Below are positions 53,545 through 61,011 of a stretch of 64,000 nt of DNA, in pieces (the first letter of the stretch is position 1; each line of letters starts with the position of its first letter). A model generated the notes under the pieces. The model was given only the letters and a program-made list of their open reading frames with translations. It was not told the origin of the DNA and did no database searches. Made by a program: the position numbers and the translations under genes. Origin of the DNA: Evansella tamaricis (GTDB taxonomy: Bacteria > Bacillota > Bacilli > Bacillales > Salisediminibacteriaceae); assembly GCF_019042215.1 (NCBI RefSeq), contig NZ_JAHQCS010000100.1, positions 33,761 to 97,760 on the forward strand, read 5' to 3'.

Positions 53545-53780
53545 AAGGCGGCATGACTGTCTCTTCCTCTGCGAGCATTTCGCTGGAGCATATCCGTCGA
53601 GACAAATCGACGTATTTACAGAGAAGTTACGCTCTTTCCAGCGGGAACAGCGCGAGATGAAGACCCCGCAGACACGGTTTTCGTCGAGGAGGCTGAGGCC
53701 GTGCCCGGCGGCCAAGAAGACACTGCGAAGAATGAGCAGATGTCGCACTTGTACCTTGTGTGGAAGCGTCCGCCTGTAGT
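53545..53780. repeat. Large structured repeat, copy B (no inverted ends)
   Basis: Blocks found in copy A recur here in the same order: ACTGTCTCTTCCTCT (53556), TATCCGTCGAGACAA (53591), AGACCCC-CAG (53661), CGAGGAGGCT (53685), the GCCG-CCC-CGGC region then AAGAAGACAC, and GATGTCGCACTTGT (53739). Between the first and last block the spacing is 183 bases, against 198 in copy A. The outer inverted ends of copy A are missing. The rest of the 53381-53872 gap shows no gene. Confidence 0.7.
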
Positions 53781-53872
53781 GTATCCAAGCAAAAATTTTG
53801 ATTTTAAAAAACAATCTATGCGAAAAGAGCCAAAATATTGTATGACTTACAGGGGAAAGAGAGTGGAACGTA

Positions 53873-54592
53873 ATGGGACGTAAATGGAATAATATTAAAG
53901 AAAAGAAAGCTGCAAAAGATAAAAATACGAGCCGTATATATGCAAAATTTGGTCGTGAAATTTATGTGGCAGCAAGACAGGGTGAACCAGATCCTGAATT
54001 GAACCAATCATTGAAATTTGTACTTGAGCGGGCAAAAACATATAATGTACCAAAACATATTATTGACCGTGCCATTGAAAAGGCAAAAGGTGGTTCCGAA
54101 GAAAATTACGATGAACTACGTTATGAAGGATTTGGTCCAAGTGGTTCAATGGTTATTGTGGATACACTTACTAACAATGTGAATCGTACCGCATCTGATG
54201 TTCGAGCGGCTTTTGGTAAAAACGGAGGAAATATGGGAGTCAGTGGGTCCGTTTCCTATATGTTTGATGAAACTGCAGTAATTGGTTTGGAAGGGAAAAC
54301 GGCTGATGAAGTGTTAGAGATTCTAATGGAGGCAGATGTGGATGCCAGGGACATTCTTGAAGAGGATGACGCGGTGATAGTTTATGCTGAACCGGATCAG
54401 TTCCATGCTGTTCAAGAAGCATTTAAATCAGCAGGAATAACGGAATTTACTGTTGCAGAAATCTCGATGCTAGCTCAGAACGATATCTCCTTAGACCCAG
54501 AAGCACAAGCTCAGTTTGAAAAAATGGTTGATGCTATTGAAGACTTAGAAGACGTTCAACAAGTTTATCATAACGTGGATTTAGGGGTATAA
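53873..54592 (+). CDS. YebC/PmpR-family protein (YeeI type)
   Basis: The 239-residue protein opens [20 protein letters not shown] and contains RAIEKAKGG and YEGFGPSG, typical of the YebC family. The family has been described as transcription regulators and, more recently, as factors helping ribosomes through proline-rich stalls. The short-insert YeeI/YeeN branch differs from the ruvC-linked YebC. A weak Shine-Dalgarno site precedes the ATG. A terminator follows. It is likely a single-gene unit. Confidence 0.92.
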   Translation: MGRKWNNIKEKKAAKDKNTSRIYAKFGREIYVAARQGEPDPELNQSLKFVLERAKTYNVPKHIIDRAIEKAKGGSEENYDELRYEGFGPSGSMVIVDTLTNNVNRTASDVRAAFGKNGGNMGVSGSVSYMFDETAVIGLEGKTADEVLEILMEADVDARDILEEDDAVIVYAEPDQFHAVQEAFKSAGITEFTVAEISMLAQNDISLDPEAQAQFEKMVDAIEDLEDVQQVYHNVDLGV

Positions 54593-54619
54593 TCACCATA
54601 TAATTTATCCTTGGAAAGG

Positions 54620-54653
54620 CCGACTGCCTTTTGATGCAAGTCGGTTTTTTATT
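54620..54653 (+). terminator. Terminator after the yebC-family gene
   Basis: CCGACT pairs with AGTCGG, with inner TGC/GCA, followed by six T. Confidence 0.8.
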
Positions 54654-54804
54654 CCATTAAACATTTGTTTAACTAAGACTGTGTAATTGTGATGTATTTC
54701 ATCAATCTTATAAAGAAACTGATTCATAAAATATTTTTTTGACCCCATATCTTTTTGATTCGTTTATACGTTCTTATAAGGAGAGGTAAAAAGGAGTGAT
54801 TGGA

Positions 54805-55509
54805 ATGGTTTTGAAGTCTGCTAATTTAAAAAAAGAACCTAAATGGGAAAAGGACAATGAATTAGTAAATATGTATGCCAAGGTGAAAGGCTATTGTTAT
54901 GCCTTATCAGGCAATAAATGGGATGGTGAAGACCTGGCTCAGGAATGCTTTTTTAAGGCGATGAAGAATTATGAGGGTAATGCAATCAATCAAACATTGT
55001 TAAAACGGATCGCCCATAATACTTGGATTGATAAGGTCAGAAAGCAAAAGAATGAAACCTTAGAAGAGGTACCAGAGCCGTTAGCTAGGAAATCCTCCAC
55101 AAAAGAGCACCTAATTGAAATGGCAGATGAATTAATCGAGAAGTTAACTCGAAAACAACTGTTTGCTTTCGTCTTAAAAGAGGCATTTCAATTTAAAATC
55201 AGTGAAATTGCAGATTTTTTAGAGATGAAAGAGTCAGCTGTAAAAGGTTTGCTTCTGCGATCGAGATCAAAATTAAGAGAAGAATCAACGCATTCTAAAA
55301 CATCAGTTCACCATTTTAATTATGAACAATATACTTATCCCGATGAATTCAGTGTGGTTCTTGTTGAGGCATTAAGGTCAGAAGATCCTTCCCGCTTAAT
55401 AAAGCTAATTCCAAAAATGATTAATACAAAAGGAATGAAACAAATTTATTCAGACAAGGCTTCGTTTACCTGCCAACACGCTTCCAACTACCTCTTAAGG
55501 GCAGCATAA
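54805..55509 (+). CDS. Sigma-70 family (ECF-like) RNA polymerase sigma factor
   Basis: The 234-residue protein has a sigma region 2 (DGEDLAQECFFKAMKNYEG, about residues 40-58, then RIAHNTWIDKVRK) and region 4 (ISEIADFLEMKESAVKGLLLRSRSKLRE, about 132-160). Beyond these is a 70-residue C-terminal extension of unknown type; its VVLVEALRSEDPSRL helix loosely recalls SnoaL-like tails of some ECF sigmas. ATG 54805 is eight bases after AAGGAG. The next gene, a ClpP paralogue, begins 21 bases after its stop, implying one transcript. No anti-sigma gene is adjacent. Confidence 0.82.
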   Translation: MVLKSANLKKEPKWEKDNELVNMYAKVKGYCYALSGNKWDGEDLAQECFFKAMKNYEGNAINQTLLKRIAHNTWIDKVRKQKNETLEEVPEPLARKSSTKEHLIEMADELIEKLTRKQLFAFVLKEAFQFKISEIADFLEMKESAVKGLLLRSRSKLREESTHSKTSVHHFNYEQYTYPDEFSVVLVEALRSEDPSRLIKLIPKMINTKGMKQIYSDKASFTCQHASNYLLRAA

Positions 55510-55530
55510 AATAAATGATGAGGTGGATAT

Positions 55531-56106
55531 ATGAATACAATTCCATATGTTATTGAGCAGACTAATCGTGGTGAGCGTTCCTATGACATATACTCTCGGT
55601 TATTGAAAGACCGTATAATCATGGTCAGCAATGAAATAAATGATAACATGGCGAATAGTATTGTGGCACAACTATTGTTTTTGGCAGCGGATGACCCTGA
55701 AAAGGATATTTCCCTATATATTAATAGTCCAGGTGGCTCCACAACTGCCGGATTTGCAATCTATGATACGATGCAGTATATAAAACCAGATATTACAACA
55801 ATTTGTACAGGAATGGCAGCATCATTCGGGGCCATGCTTTTGCTGGCAGGAACGAAAGGGAAGCGGTATGCCCTGCCAAACAGTGAAATTATGATACACC
55901 AACCATTGGGAGGTGCCCGCGGTCAGGCGACCGATCTTGAAATATCCGCCAAGAGAATTATTAAACTCCGGAAACACATTAATGAAATCATTTCAGAAAA
56001 AACCGGGCAGGATTTGAAAAAGGTTGTACACGATACAGACCGGGATTACTTTATGAGTGCCCCAGAAGCAAAAGAGTACGGGATTATTGATAGAATTATA
56101 GAATGA
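55531..56106 (+). CDS. ATP-dependent Clp protease proteolytic subunit, ClpP paralogue
   Basis: The 191-residue peptidase has the full catalytic triad at the B. subtilis positions: Ser98 in GMAASFGAM, His123 in MIHQPLGG and Asp172 in DTDRDYFM. The N-terminal [22 protein letters not shown] segment is well conserved. It differs from the usual ClpP in several places and lacks a C-terminal extension. It is most likely a second ClpP, since it lies away from the normal clpP context and is cotranscribed with a sigma factor. Its partner ATPase and substrates are unknown. Confidence 0.93.
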   Translation: MNTIPYVIEQTNRGERSYDIYSRLLKDRIIMVSNEINDNMANSIVAQLLFLAADDPEKDISLYINSPGGSTTAGFAIYDTMQYIKPDITTICTGMAASFGAMLLLAGTKGKRYALPNSEIMIHQPLGGARGQATDLEISAKRIIKLRKHINEIISEKTGQDLKKVVHDTDRDYFMSAPEAKEYGIIDRIIE

Positions 56107-56178
56107 AGACAAAAGAAAACCTCTAAAGGAGTTTCTGCGATCTCAACTATTCACAGAAAAGTCCATTTAAAATTATCA

Positions 56179-56208
56179 GATCAGACTTATTTCAGTCTGG
56201 TCTTTTTT
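56179..56208 (+). terminator. Terminator of the sigma-clpP pair
   Basis: GATCAGACT pairs with AGTCTGGTC (one G-U) around TATTTC, followed by seven T. Confidence 0.92.
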
Positions 56209-56239
56209 TAACGTAAGAAAGCATAAGTTTTTGCACCTT

Positions 56240-56570
56240 CGGGCAAGTTGTAGCTCCAGCGCCTACTTGCAAGGGAACTGAAAAAGTGGTGCTTTTCCAC
56301 TTTTACAGTCCCTAAGCAATGAGCGTAGCCGTCGCAATCTTTAAAAAGCCTGATAGGAGTGGTTTTCTCCTATCAGGCGAGCGACGAGCGCAGCCATTGC
56401 CATACAAATAAAAGGAACTGAAAAAGTGGTTTTAAACTTTTTCAGTTCCTTCTTAATCGCTGCGGGGCACTTCGGAAGTGACAACCGAAGTCAAAGAGCA
56501 GACTTCTAGTTGTCATTCCTCCACCGCCCTACGCTCGTGATCTTAGGCGCTATCGCTTTTCTAATTGGAA
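56240..56570. repeat. Composite palindromic repeat cluster
   Basis: This gene-free stretch appears to be bounded by TCCAGCGCCTA (56256) and TAGGCGCTA (56544), which can pair. Inside are stacked palindromes: an imperfect 16-17 bp stem at 56273-56312, a 12-bp perfect stem at 56348-56378, a 16-bp perfect stem at 56412-56451, and a stem around 56474-56519 (GACAAC/GTTGTC with GAAGTC/GACTTC). The first and third share the core GGAACTGAAAAAGTGG. GAGCGTAGCC and GAGCGCAGCC lie on either side of the second. The arrangement resembles dispersed Bacillaceae repeats with nested palindromes; no gene is present. Confidence 0.7.
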
Positions 56571-56601
56571 CTTTTTCAGCTGAAAATCGACAAAACTTAC
56601 G

Positions 56602-56660
56602 GAAGAATACGAGGGCACTGAAAAAGTATTTACCACTTTTTCAGTGCCCTCGAAGAATAC
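56602..56660. mobile_element. 41-bp palindromic miniature insertion with 9-bp direct repeats
   Basis: A 41-bp unit (56611-56651) has perfect 17-bp inverted arms (GAGGGCACTGAAAAAGT and its complement) around a 7-base loop. The same 9-mer GAAGAATAC lies exactly on both sides (56602-56610 and 56652-56660), as expected from a target-site duplication. The arms share the CTGAAAAAGT core with the palindromes at 56273 and 56412. No transposase accompanies it, so any movement would be in trans. Confidence 0.6.
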
Positions 56661-56744
56661 ATTGTCCTTTTGTAAAATCACCGATTAAAACCATTTTGGC
56701 ATAGGACTAATATAATGAAAAAATAGAATGGAAGGGGAAAAAAG

Positions 56745-57716
56745 ATGAAACAGAAACGAAACAGAAAAAGTAGTAAGAAATGGATTAGTTTAATAGTTGT
56801 ATTATTATCAGTTCTCACGGTATATATCCAACTATTTATGGACCAAAAAGCGATGAGTATGGAAGATAAACCGATCCATGGGGCAGATTTGTTTTCCATA
56901 ACATATGAGAAGGAAATGAAAGAATTAAAGATGAATAGTCAAAGAATAATAGATTTAGTTGAGGATCAGGCTAAACGTGAGATTGTTCCTGATAATTCTT
57001 TAAAAGGGGAGACAGTAGTTACAGAACAGAAAATAACAGAAAAGGAGGAGAGCATCCTAGCAAAGGATGACATTGAAACAAATAAGGAAGAAAAGAAACA
57101 ACTAACACCACCATCGAACAATGGAACAACGGTATATCTTACTTTTGATGACGGCCCTTCCCTGTCTACTGATTCCATTTTGCAATCATTGGGTGATTAC
57201 GGTGCAACAGCCACTTTTTTTATGTTAGAACCTAATATGCGAAAGTTTCCTAATCAATTAAAAGCAACGATAAAGGAAGGACATGTTCCTGCTCTGCATG
57301 GGGTAACACATGACAAAAGGAAGTTTTACAAATCCGATCAGTCACCACTTTTGGAGATGAAACAAACACAGGATACATTGGTTGAACTGACGGGTATAAC
57401 AACGAATCTAATAAGGACACCTTATGGCTCTACCCCCCATTTAACCTCCAGCCAAAAGAAGGTGCTATTTGATGCAGGGTTTCTGAGGTGGGACTGGACG
57501 GTAGACAGTGAAGACTGGAAATATACGAACGGAGAATATGTTAGAAAAGTCATGAAGGATATCAGAAAGGTTCATGAGGCAAACAAACCTATTATTATTT
57601 TGTTACATGATAGACAAACGACAGCTGATTATTTACAGGAGTTATTGGATAACCTCCACAAGGAAGGATATAACTTGAAGGGATTGGATGAAAGTCTCCT
57701 CCCGCATCATTTTTAA
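56745..57716 (+). CDS. Membrane-anchored polysaccharide deacetylase (NodB domain)
   Basis: The 323-residue protein has a basic N-terminus and one signal-anchor helix (about residues 13-31), a charged linker rich in Lys and Glu (about 45-120), and a NodB carbohydrate esterase 4 domain. Catalytic motifs are TFDDGPS, HGVTHD (metal histidines), RTPYGS and LLHD. It likely deacetylates cell-surface or peptidoglycan sugars outside the membrane. GGAAGGGG lies before the start. It is a single-gene unit between a repeat cluster and an ECF sigma operon. Confidence 0.92.
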   Translation: MKQKRNRKSSKKWISLIVVLLSVLTVYIQLFMDQKAMSMEDKPIHGADLFSITYEKEMKELKMNSQRIIDLVEDQAKREIVPDNSLKGETVVTEQKITEKEESILAKDDIETNKEEKKQLTPPSNNGTTVYLTFDDGPSLSTDSILQSLGDYGATATFFMLEPNMRKFPNQLKATIKEGHVPALHGVTHDKRKFYKSDQSPLLEMKQTQDTLVELTGITTNLIRTPYGSTPHLTSSQKKVLFDAGFLRWDWTVDSEDWKYTNGEYVRKVMKDIRKVHEANKPIIILLHDRQTTADYLQELLDNLHKEGYNLKGLDESLLPHHF

Positions 57717-57903
57717 GGAAAAGGGATAAAAATGAAAGTAAAAGAAACCTGCTATTTTACTGTGGTGATGATAAATTTTAGAAAAGAATGGAACAAGTGA
57801 TTTCACCCATGAAAAATTCGAAGGAAATGATCCCCATTCATTCGCTTCGATATGTACTAGCTTCATTTCTTATATGTTAAACTTTTAGGAATACTAGAGT
57901 TGG

Positions 57904-57932
57904 AAAAGAATCAAAAATTGATTCTTTTTTTT
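57904..57932 (+). terminator. Terminator upstream of the ECF sigma promoter
   Basis: AAAGAATCA pairs with TGATTCTTT around AAAAT, followed by more T. It lies nearly 190 bases after the deacetylase stop; the DNA between shows no convincing gene. Confidence 0.65.
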
Positions 57933-57935
57933 GTG

Positions 57936-57964
57936 TGAAATATTTTTTTATACAATTCGTCTAA
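57936..57964 (+). promoter_or_regulatory. Probable ECF-type promoter for the sigma/anti-sigma operon
   Basis: TGAAAT at 57936-57941 and CGTCTAA at 57958-57964 are 16 bases apart. This resembles the TGAAAC-N16-CGTC promoters read by Bacillus extracytoplasmic sigma factors such as SigM. It lies 30 bases before the sigma start, so autoregulation is likely. Confidence 0.7.
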
Positions 57965-57995
57965 TTCATCAGATGCATCTAATGGGGGAGAGGTA

Positions 57996-58517
57996 ATGGC
58001 AGATACAAAACAACTATCTGAATGGTTCCATAAATACAGTGATGACGTGTATCATTTCCTGATTTACAGAATTGGGTTTCGGGAAGCGGAAGACCTTATG
58101 CAGGAAGTATTTATTCGGGCATGGAAAGGGATGGATTCTTATAACGGGGATGCCAGTCCAAAGACATGGCTATTAAGTATAGCAAGAAACCTTGCACTAG
58201 ATGAGTACAGGAGCAACAAGAAACGGATATGGCAAAAAATGATTTCCTTTGAACCGAAACATGACATCCGGTCTGAAGAAACTCCGGAGGAAATACTTCA
58301 GTGGAACGAAAGGAAAAGACAGATTTACCATGGTATTCGAAAATTAAAAGGAAATTACCGTGATGTGATGATTTTAAAAGGTATACAAGAATTATCCGTA
58401 AAGGAAACGGCATCCGCATTAAACTGGAGTGAAAATAAAGTACGATTAACTTATTTCCGTGCAAAGGATGCTTTAAAAAGAGAGTTAGGGGGAGGAATAT
58501 ATCGTGAAGAAGCATGA
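57996..58517 (+). CDS. ECF sigma factor, SigX-like
   Basis: The 173-residue protein has sigma region 2 (FREAEDLMQEVFIRAWKG, about residues 28-45; PKTWLLSIARNLALDEYR, about 55-72) and region 4 (LSVKETASALNWSENKVRLTYFRAKDAL, about 130-158). The region 2 and 4 sequences resemble B. subtilis SigX more than SigM or SigW, by recall. It begins after GGGGGAGAGG and overlaps the anti-sigma start by 14 bases. The promoter upstream fits autoregulation. Confidence 0.92.
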   Translation: MADTKQLSEWFHKYSDDVYHFLIYRIGFREAEDLMQEVFIRAWKGMDSYNGDASPKTWLLSIARNLALDEYRSNKKRIWQKMISFEPKHDIRSEETPEEILQWNERKRQIYHGIRKLKGNYRDVMILKGIQELSVKETASALNWSENKVRLTYFRAKDALKRELGGGIYREEA

Positions 58518-59670
58518 TCATCTGGATGAATTGGATAAGGAATTAAAGTCGATGCCAAAACCACCTCTTGAAGAACATAAGAAATATAAAGTGCATGAAA
58601 CAATCATGTCGGCAACGTCATCAGCCAATAAGGAAGAGCGGTCATTTTCTCAAAAATATATTCATGGTCTTGGCGGTTTCGCTGCCGTTGCAGCCCTTTT
58701 ACTGTTTGTTTATGGGGCAACGATGTTTTTAGGGGAATCAGATCATCGTGGAGACGAAGGAACTGGTTTACCTATAGAGGAGGAAGCTACCGTTTATGAA
58801 TTTCTTTTTGAAGGGGAAAGTGAACATTGGTATGGAGAATATTACTATTATGGTGAGGAGACAGTGTGGAGAAATGAAGCTGGGGTACCACAGCACTTAG
58901 GTAATCATTCCTATCAGATCGTGGTTACTTATAAAGGAGAGCTAGTTGATTTGGAGAGTATTGATTTTATCGAAATCAACTGGTCACAAGATGCGAGTGG
59001 AGGTTCCATGACCCGATCGATTTCCGATGGTGAACTTAGAAAAAAAGAGTTTGCTTCTTCTGGAGGCGGGAGCGGTGGTCGTAATAATATTAATAAAGAT
59101 CAGGTCATTGAGGTTACGGTGAAGTGGGCTGGACTGGAAGAGTCATTTGAGTTAGTAGTGTCTAATTCCGATCAACTGGACCAATGGGAGAACAGGGGAC
59201 CTGCAATGTTTCAATTGACGATGATGGTTCAAAACTATTTACTTCGTAAACTAGGTCCTGAAACGGACATTTATTCGAATACTGATTATGATTGGGATGA
59301 GGAACTTGGCAGATGGGTTATGGTGGTTGCTATGACAGAAGCGATTCATGAGGATTGGAAAGAAGACATTCTGGAAATTGTGGATGGGAAAGTTCCCGTG
59401 GAGTTTATTATATCCCGCTACACCAATGAAGAACTCTCCAAAAAACAGGAGGAACTGGCGGAACAAATGATGGATGAGAATATGTTTGAATCATACGGTT
59501 TTGAAGTACAGGATATTTTTATAAACCAACGGGAAAACAAAGTGCAGTTGGGAATTAAACCATATACTGAGGAGAATGCCCAAATAGTCCATCACTATTT
59601 TGGGGAAGAAATGATTCACATAACAGAAGCTATGGAATTTGAAGAACCAGTTGAGGATTCCATTCCGTAA
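58504..59670 (+). CDS. Putative membrane-bound anti-sigma factor
   Basis: The 388-residue protein has a short cytosolic N-terminus (about residues 1-54) containing DELDKELKSMPKPPLEEH, one transmembrane helix (about 55-76), and a 310-residue extracellular domain that is acidic, with tyrosine-rich and serine/glycine patches. Position and topology directly after a sigma factor, with a GTG start after GGGGGAGG and 14-base overlap, indicate an anti-sigma factor of the RsiX/RsiV kind. The extracellular domain is not recognised in detail and could sense a wall signal. No zinc-binding HxxxCxxC motif is seen. Confidence 0.82.
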   Translation: MKKHDHLDELDKELKSMPKPPLEEHKKYKVHETIMSATSSANKEERSFSQKYIHGLGGFAAVAALLLFVYGATMFLGESDHRGDEGTGLPIEEEATVYEFLFEGESEHWYGEYYYYGEETVWRNEAGVPQHLGNHSYQIVVTYKGELVDLESIDFIEINWSQDASGGSMTRSISDGELRKKEFASSGGGSGGRNNINKDQVIEVTVKWAGLEESFELVVSNSDQLDQWENRGPAMFQLTMMVQNYLLRKLGPETDIYSNTDYDWDEELGRWVMVVAMTEAIHEDWKEDILEIVDGKVPVEFIISRYTNEELSKKQEELAEQMMDENMFESYGFEVQDIFINQRENKVQLGIKPYTEENAQIVHHYFGEEMIHITEAMEFEEPVEDSIP

Positions 59671-59700
59671 TAGTAGGAAAGGTGTAAAATTGTATTTGAA

Positions 59701-59799
59701 GTGGAGTTTCAATTAGGTAATGTGGTGTTATTAATCTTATGGGTCTCTATATTAACAATGGTAATTTATATATTAGTTAGAAAAGAAGTCAATAAATAA
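59701..59799 (+). CDS. Tiny single-helix membrane protein downstream of anti-sigma gene
   Basis: A 32-codon frame (GTG start) encodes one hydrophobic helix (VVLLILWVSILTMVIYILV) flanked by MEFQLGN and the basic tail RKEVNK. It begins 31 bases after the anti-sigma stop and ends before a strong palindrome. The only ribosome binding site (AGGAAAGGTG, 59676) suits an ATT start at 59689 better than the GTG. It may be a third operon member, comparable to the small membrane protein after sigM/yhdL in B. subtilis, or it may not be translated. Confidence 0.4.
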   Translation: MEFQLGNVVLLILWVSILTMVIYILVRKEVNK

Positions 59800-59806
59800 T
59801 TAACTG

Positions 59807-59849
59807 TTCACAAAATCGTGCGGGACCTGGTCCCGCACGATTTTGTGAA
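59807..59849. terminator. Long perfect palindrome, probable terminator
   Basis: Arms of 19 bp (starting TTCACAAAATCGTGCGGGA) are perfectly complementary around CCTGG. A T-rich stretch follows only after a few bases (GTTTTGTTTT). It would form a very stable hairpin and could end the sigma operon, or be a mobile palindrome. Confidence 0.6.
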
Positions 59850-59952
59850 AGTTTTGTTTTACGGTTTTTTATTTCACTGTTAAAATTAACCTATTGAATT
59901 CCATGATGAATTCAACAATTACATTTATTATTAGAAAGAAGGAAATCAAATC

Positions 59953-60186
59953 ATGCCAGACTTTAATGGTGTACGTAAACTTTCAAACCTATTATTCATC
60001 GTTGCTGTTATATTAGTAATCATCATTATTAGCAGATTATTTAATGGAGAATTTTCTGCCATGTTATTTACTATCTTGTCCTTCTCCGTACTGAATGCTA
60101 TAGCTTTGAGACTGGTCGTTAAGGAAACAAAGGAAGTAGTTCAATATCAAATTAGAACGATGATGGACATCAAAGATCAAGAATAA
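59953..60186 (+). CDS. Small two-helix membrane protein of unknown function
   Basis: The 77-residue protein has two hydrophobic segments (about residues 10-28 and 33-55) and a charged tail KETKEVVQYQIRTMMDIKDQE. GAAAGAAGGAA lies before the start. No family is recognised. The GNAT gene follows after 27 bases, so the two may be cotranscribed. Confidence 0.7.
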   Translation: MPDFNGVRKLSNLLFIVAVILVIIIISRLFNGEFSAMLFTILSFSVLNAIALRLVVKETKEVVQYQIRTMMDIKDQE

Positions 60187-60213
60187 GTTTAAAAGTCTAG
60201 GGGGACATCATGC

Positions 60214-60666
60214 ATGAAAATTAGGCCATTAAAAAAACAGGAATCCCTCCCTATGGATCTATTATTATTAGCGGATCCATCACAAGAACGTATAGAAAAA
60301 TACTGTACTATAGGAGAGGTATTTATAATAGAGGATCAGGATCATGTAATTGGTGTGATTGTCCTAATAAAAACATCGCATGATATAATGGAAATTGCAA
60401 ATATTGCTGTTGTGGAGGCGTTCCAGGGAATTGGAGTTGGGAAAAAACTTCTGATATATGCAATAAAAACCGTCAAAGACCGTGGTTATAAAGCGATTGA
60501 AGTTTGTACTGGAAATTCCAGTATCGACCAGTTGGCATTTTATCAAAAAAATGGGTTCCGCATTATAGGTGTGATTCCTGACTTTTTTAAAGACAATTAC
60601 AAAGAAGAAATATTTGAAAATGGAATACAATGCAGGGACCTGATTCGTTTAAGGCAAGCATTTTGA
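60214..60666 (+). CDS. GNAT-family N-acetyltransferase
   Basis: The 150-residue protein has the acetyl-CoA-binding motif GIGVGKKLL near residue 72, preceded by the beta-4 strand IANIAVVEAFQ, and the LAFYQKNGFRIIGV segment near residue 110. The acceptor is unknown; a small molecule or protein amine is possible. AGGGGGACATC precedes the start. Confidence 0.92.
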   Translation: MKIRPLKKQESLPMDLLLLADPSQERIEKYCTIGEVFIIEDQDHVIGVIVLIKTSHDIMEIANIAVVEAFQGIGVGKKLLIYAIKTVKDRGYKAIEVCTGNSSIDQLAFYQKNGFRIIGVIPDFFKDNYKEEIFENGIQCRDLIRLRQAF

Positions 60667-60693
60667 AAAACGAGATTTTAGGAAGGGATAGAA

Positions 60694-60882
60694 ATGAAAA
60701 AAAATCAATTGAAAAAATCATCCAAGGAGAAATCATTGTATGGGGTTTGTGGAGGTATTGCTGAGTTTTTTGGCATTTCTTCTCTTAGCATCAGACTAAT
60801 ATTTTTAGTGACAATGCCTGTATCTATTATCGTCTACATAATTCTAGTCAATAGTCTTCCAGATTCTCCTCCCTCTTTATAG
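60694..60882 (+). CDS. PspC-domain small membrane protein
   Basis: The 62-residue protein consists of one PspC domain: a basic start, SLYGVCGGIAEFFGIS and one transmembrane helix. Family members link to envelope stress; the short form here lacks extra domains. It follows GNAT by 27 bases behind AGGAAGGGA. Confidence 0.88.
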   Translation: MKKNQLKKSSKEKSLYGVCGGIAEFFGISSLSIRLIFLVTMPVSIIVYIILVNSLPDSPPSL

Positions 60883-61011
60883 TATCACTAGGTGTAAAGT
60901 AATATAGGAGCTCCCAAGTGGATGAGTAAGACTAGGTTTACCTCAAAAAGACAAAAACAACAGGAGTTAACTACTTTAATTGGTTATACCATATTTTAAC
61001 TGGAGGAACAT

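Noticed and set aside
53489..53779. 96-codon forward frame across repeat copy B
   Set aside because: Arginine/cysteine-rich translation of structured repeat DNA; not kept in copy A and no Shine-Dalgarno site.
56240..56660. CRISPR array
   Set aside because: Repeated hairpins are irregularly spaced, differ in flanks, and lack unique spacers of constant length or nearby cas genes.
56510..56704. 64-codon forward frame in the palindrome cluster
   Set aside because: It runs through the palindromes and the direct-repeat insertion; no domain or start signal.
57729..57797. 22-codon frame MKVKETCYF... after the deacetylase gene
   Set aside because: Very short, weak ribosome binding site and no conserved features; treated as non-coding.
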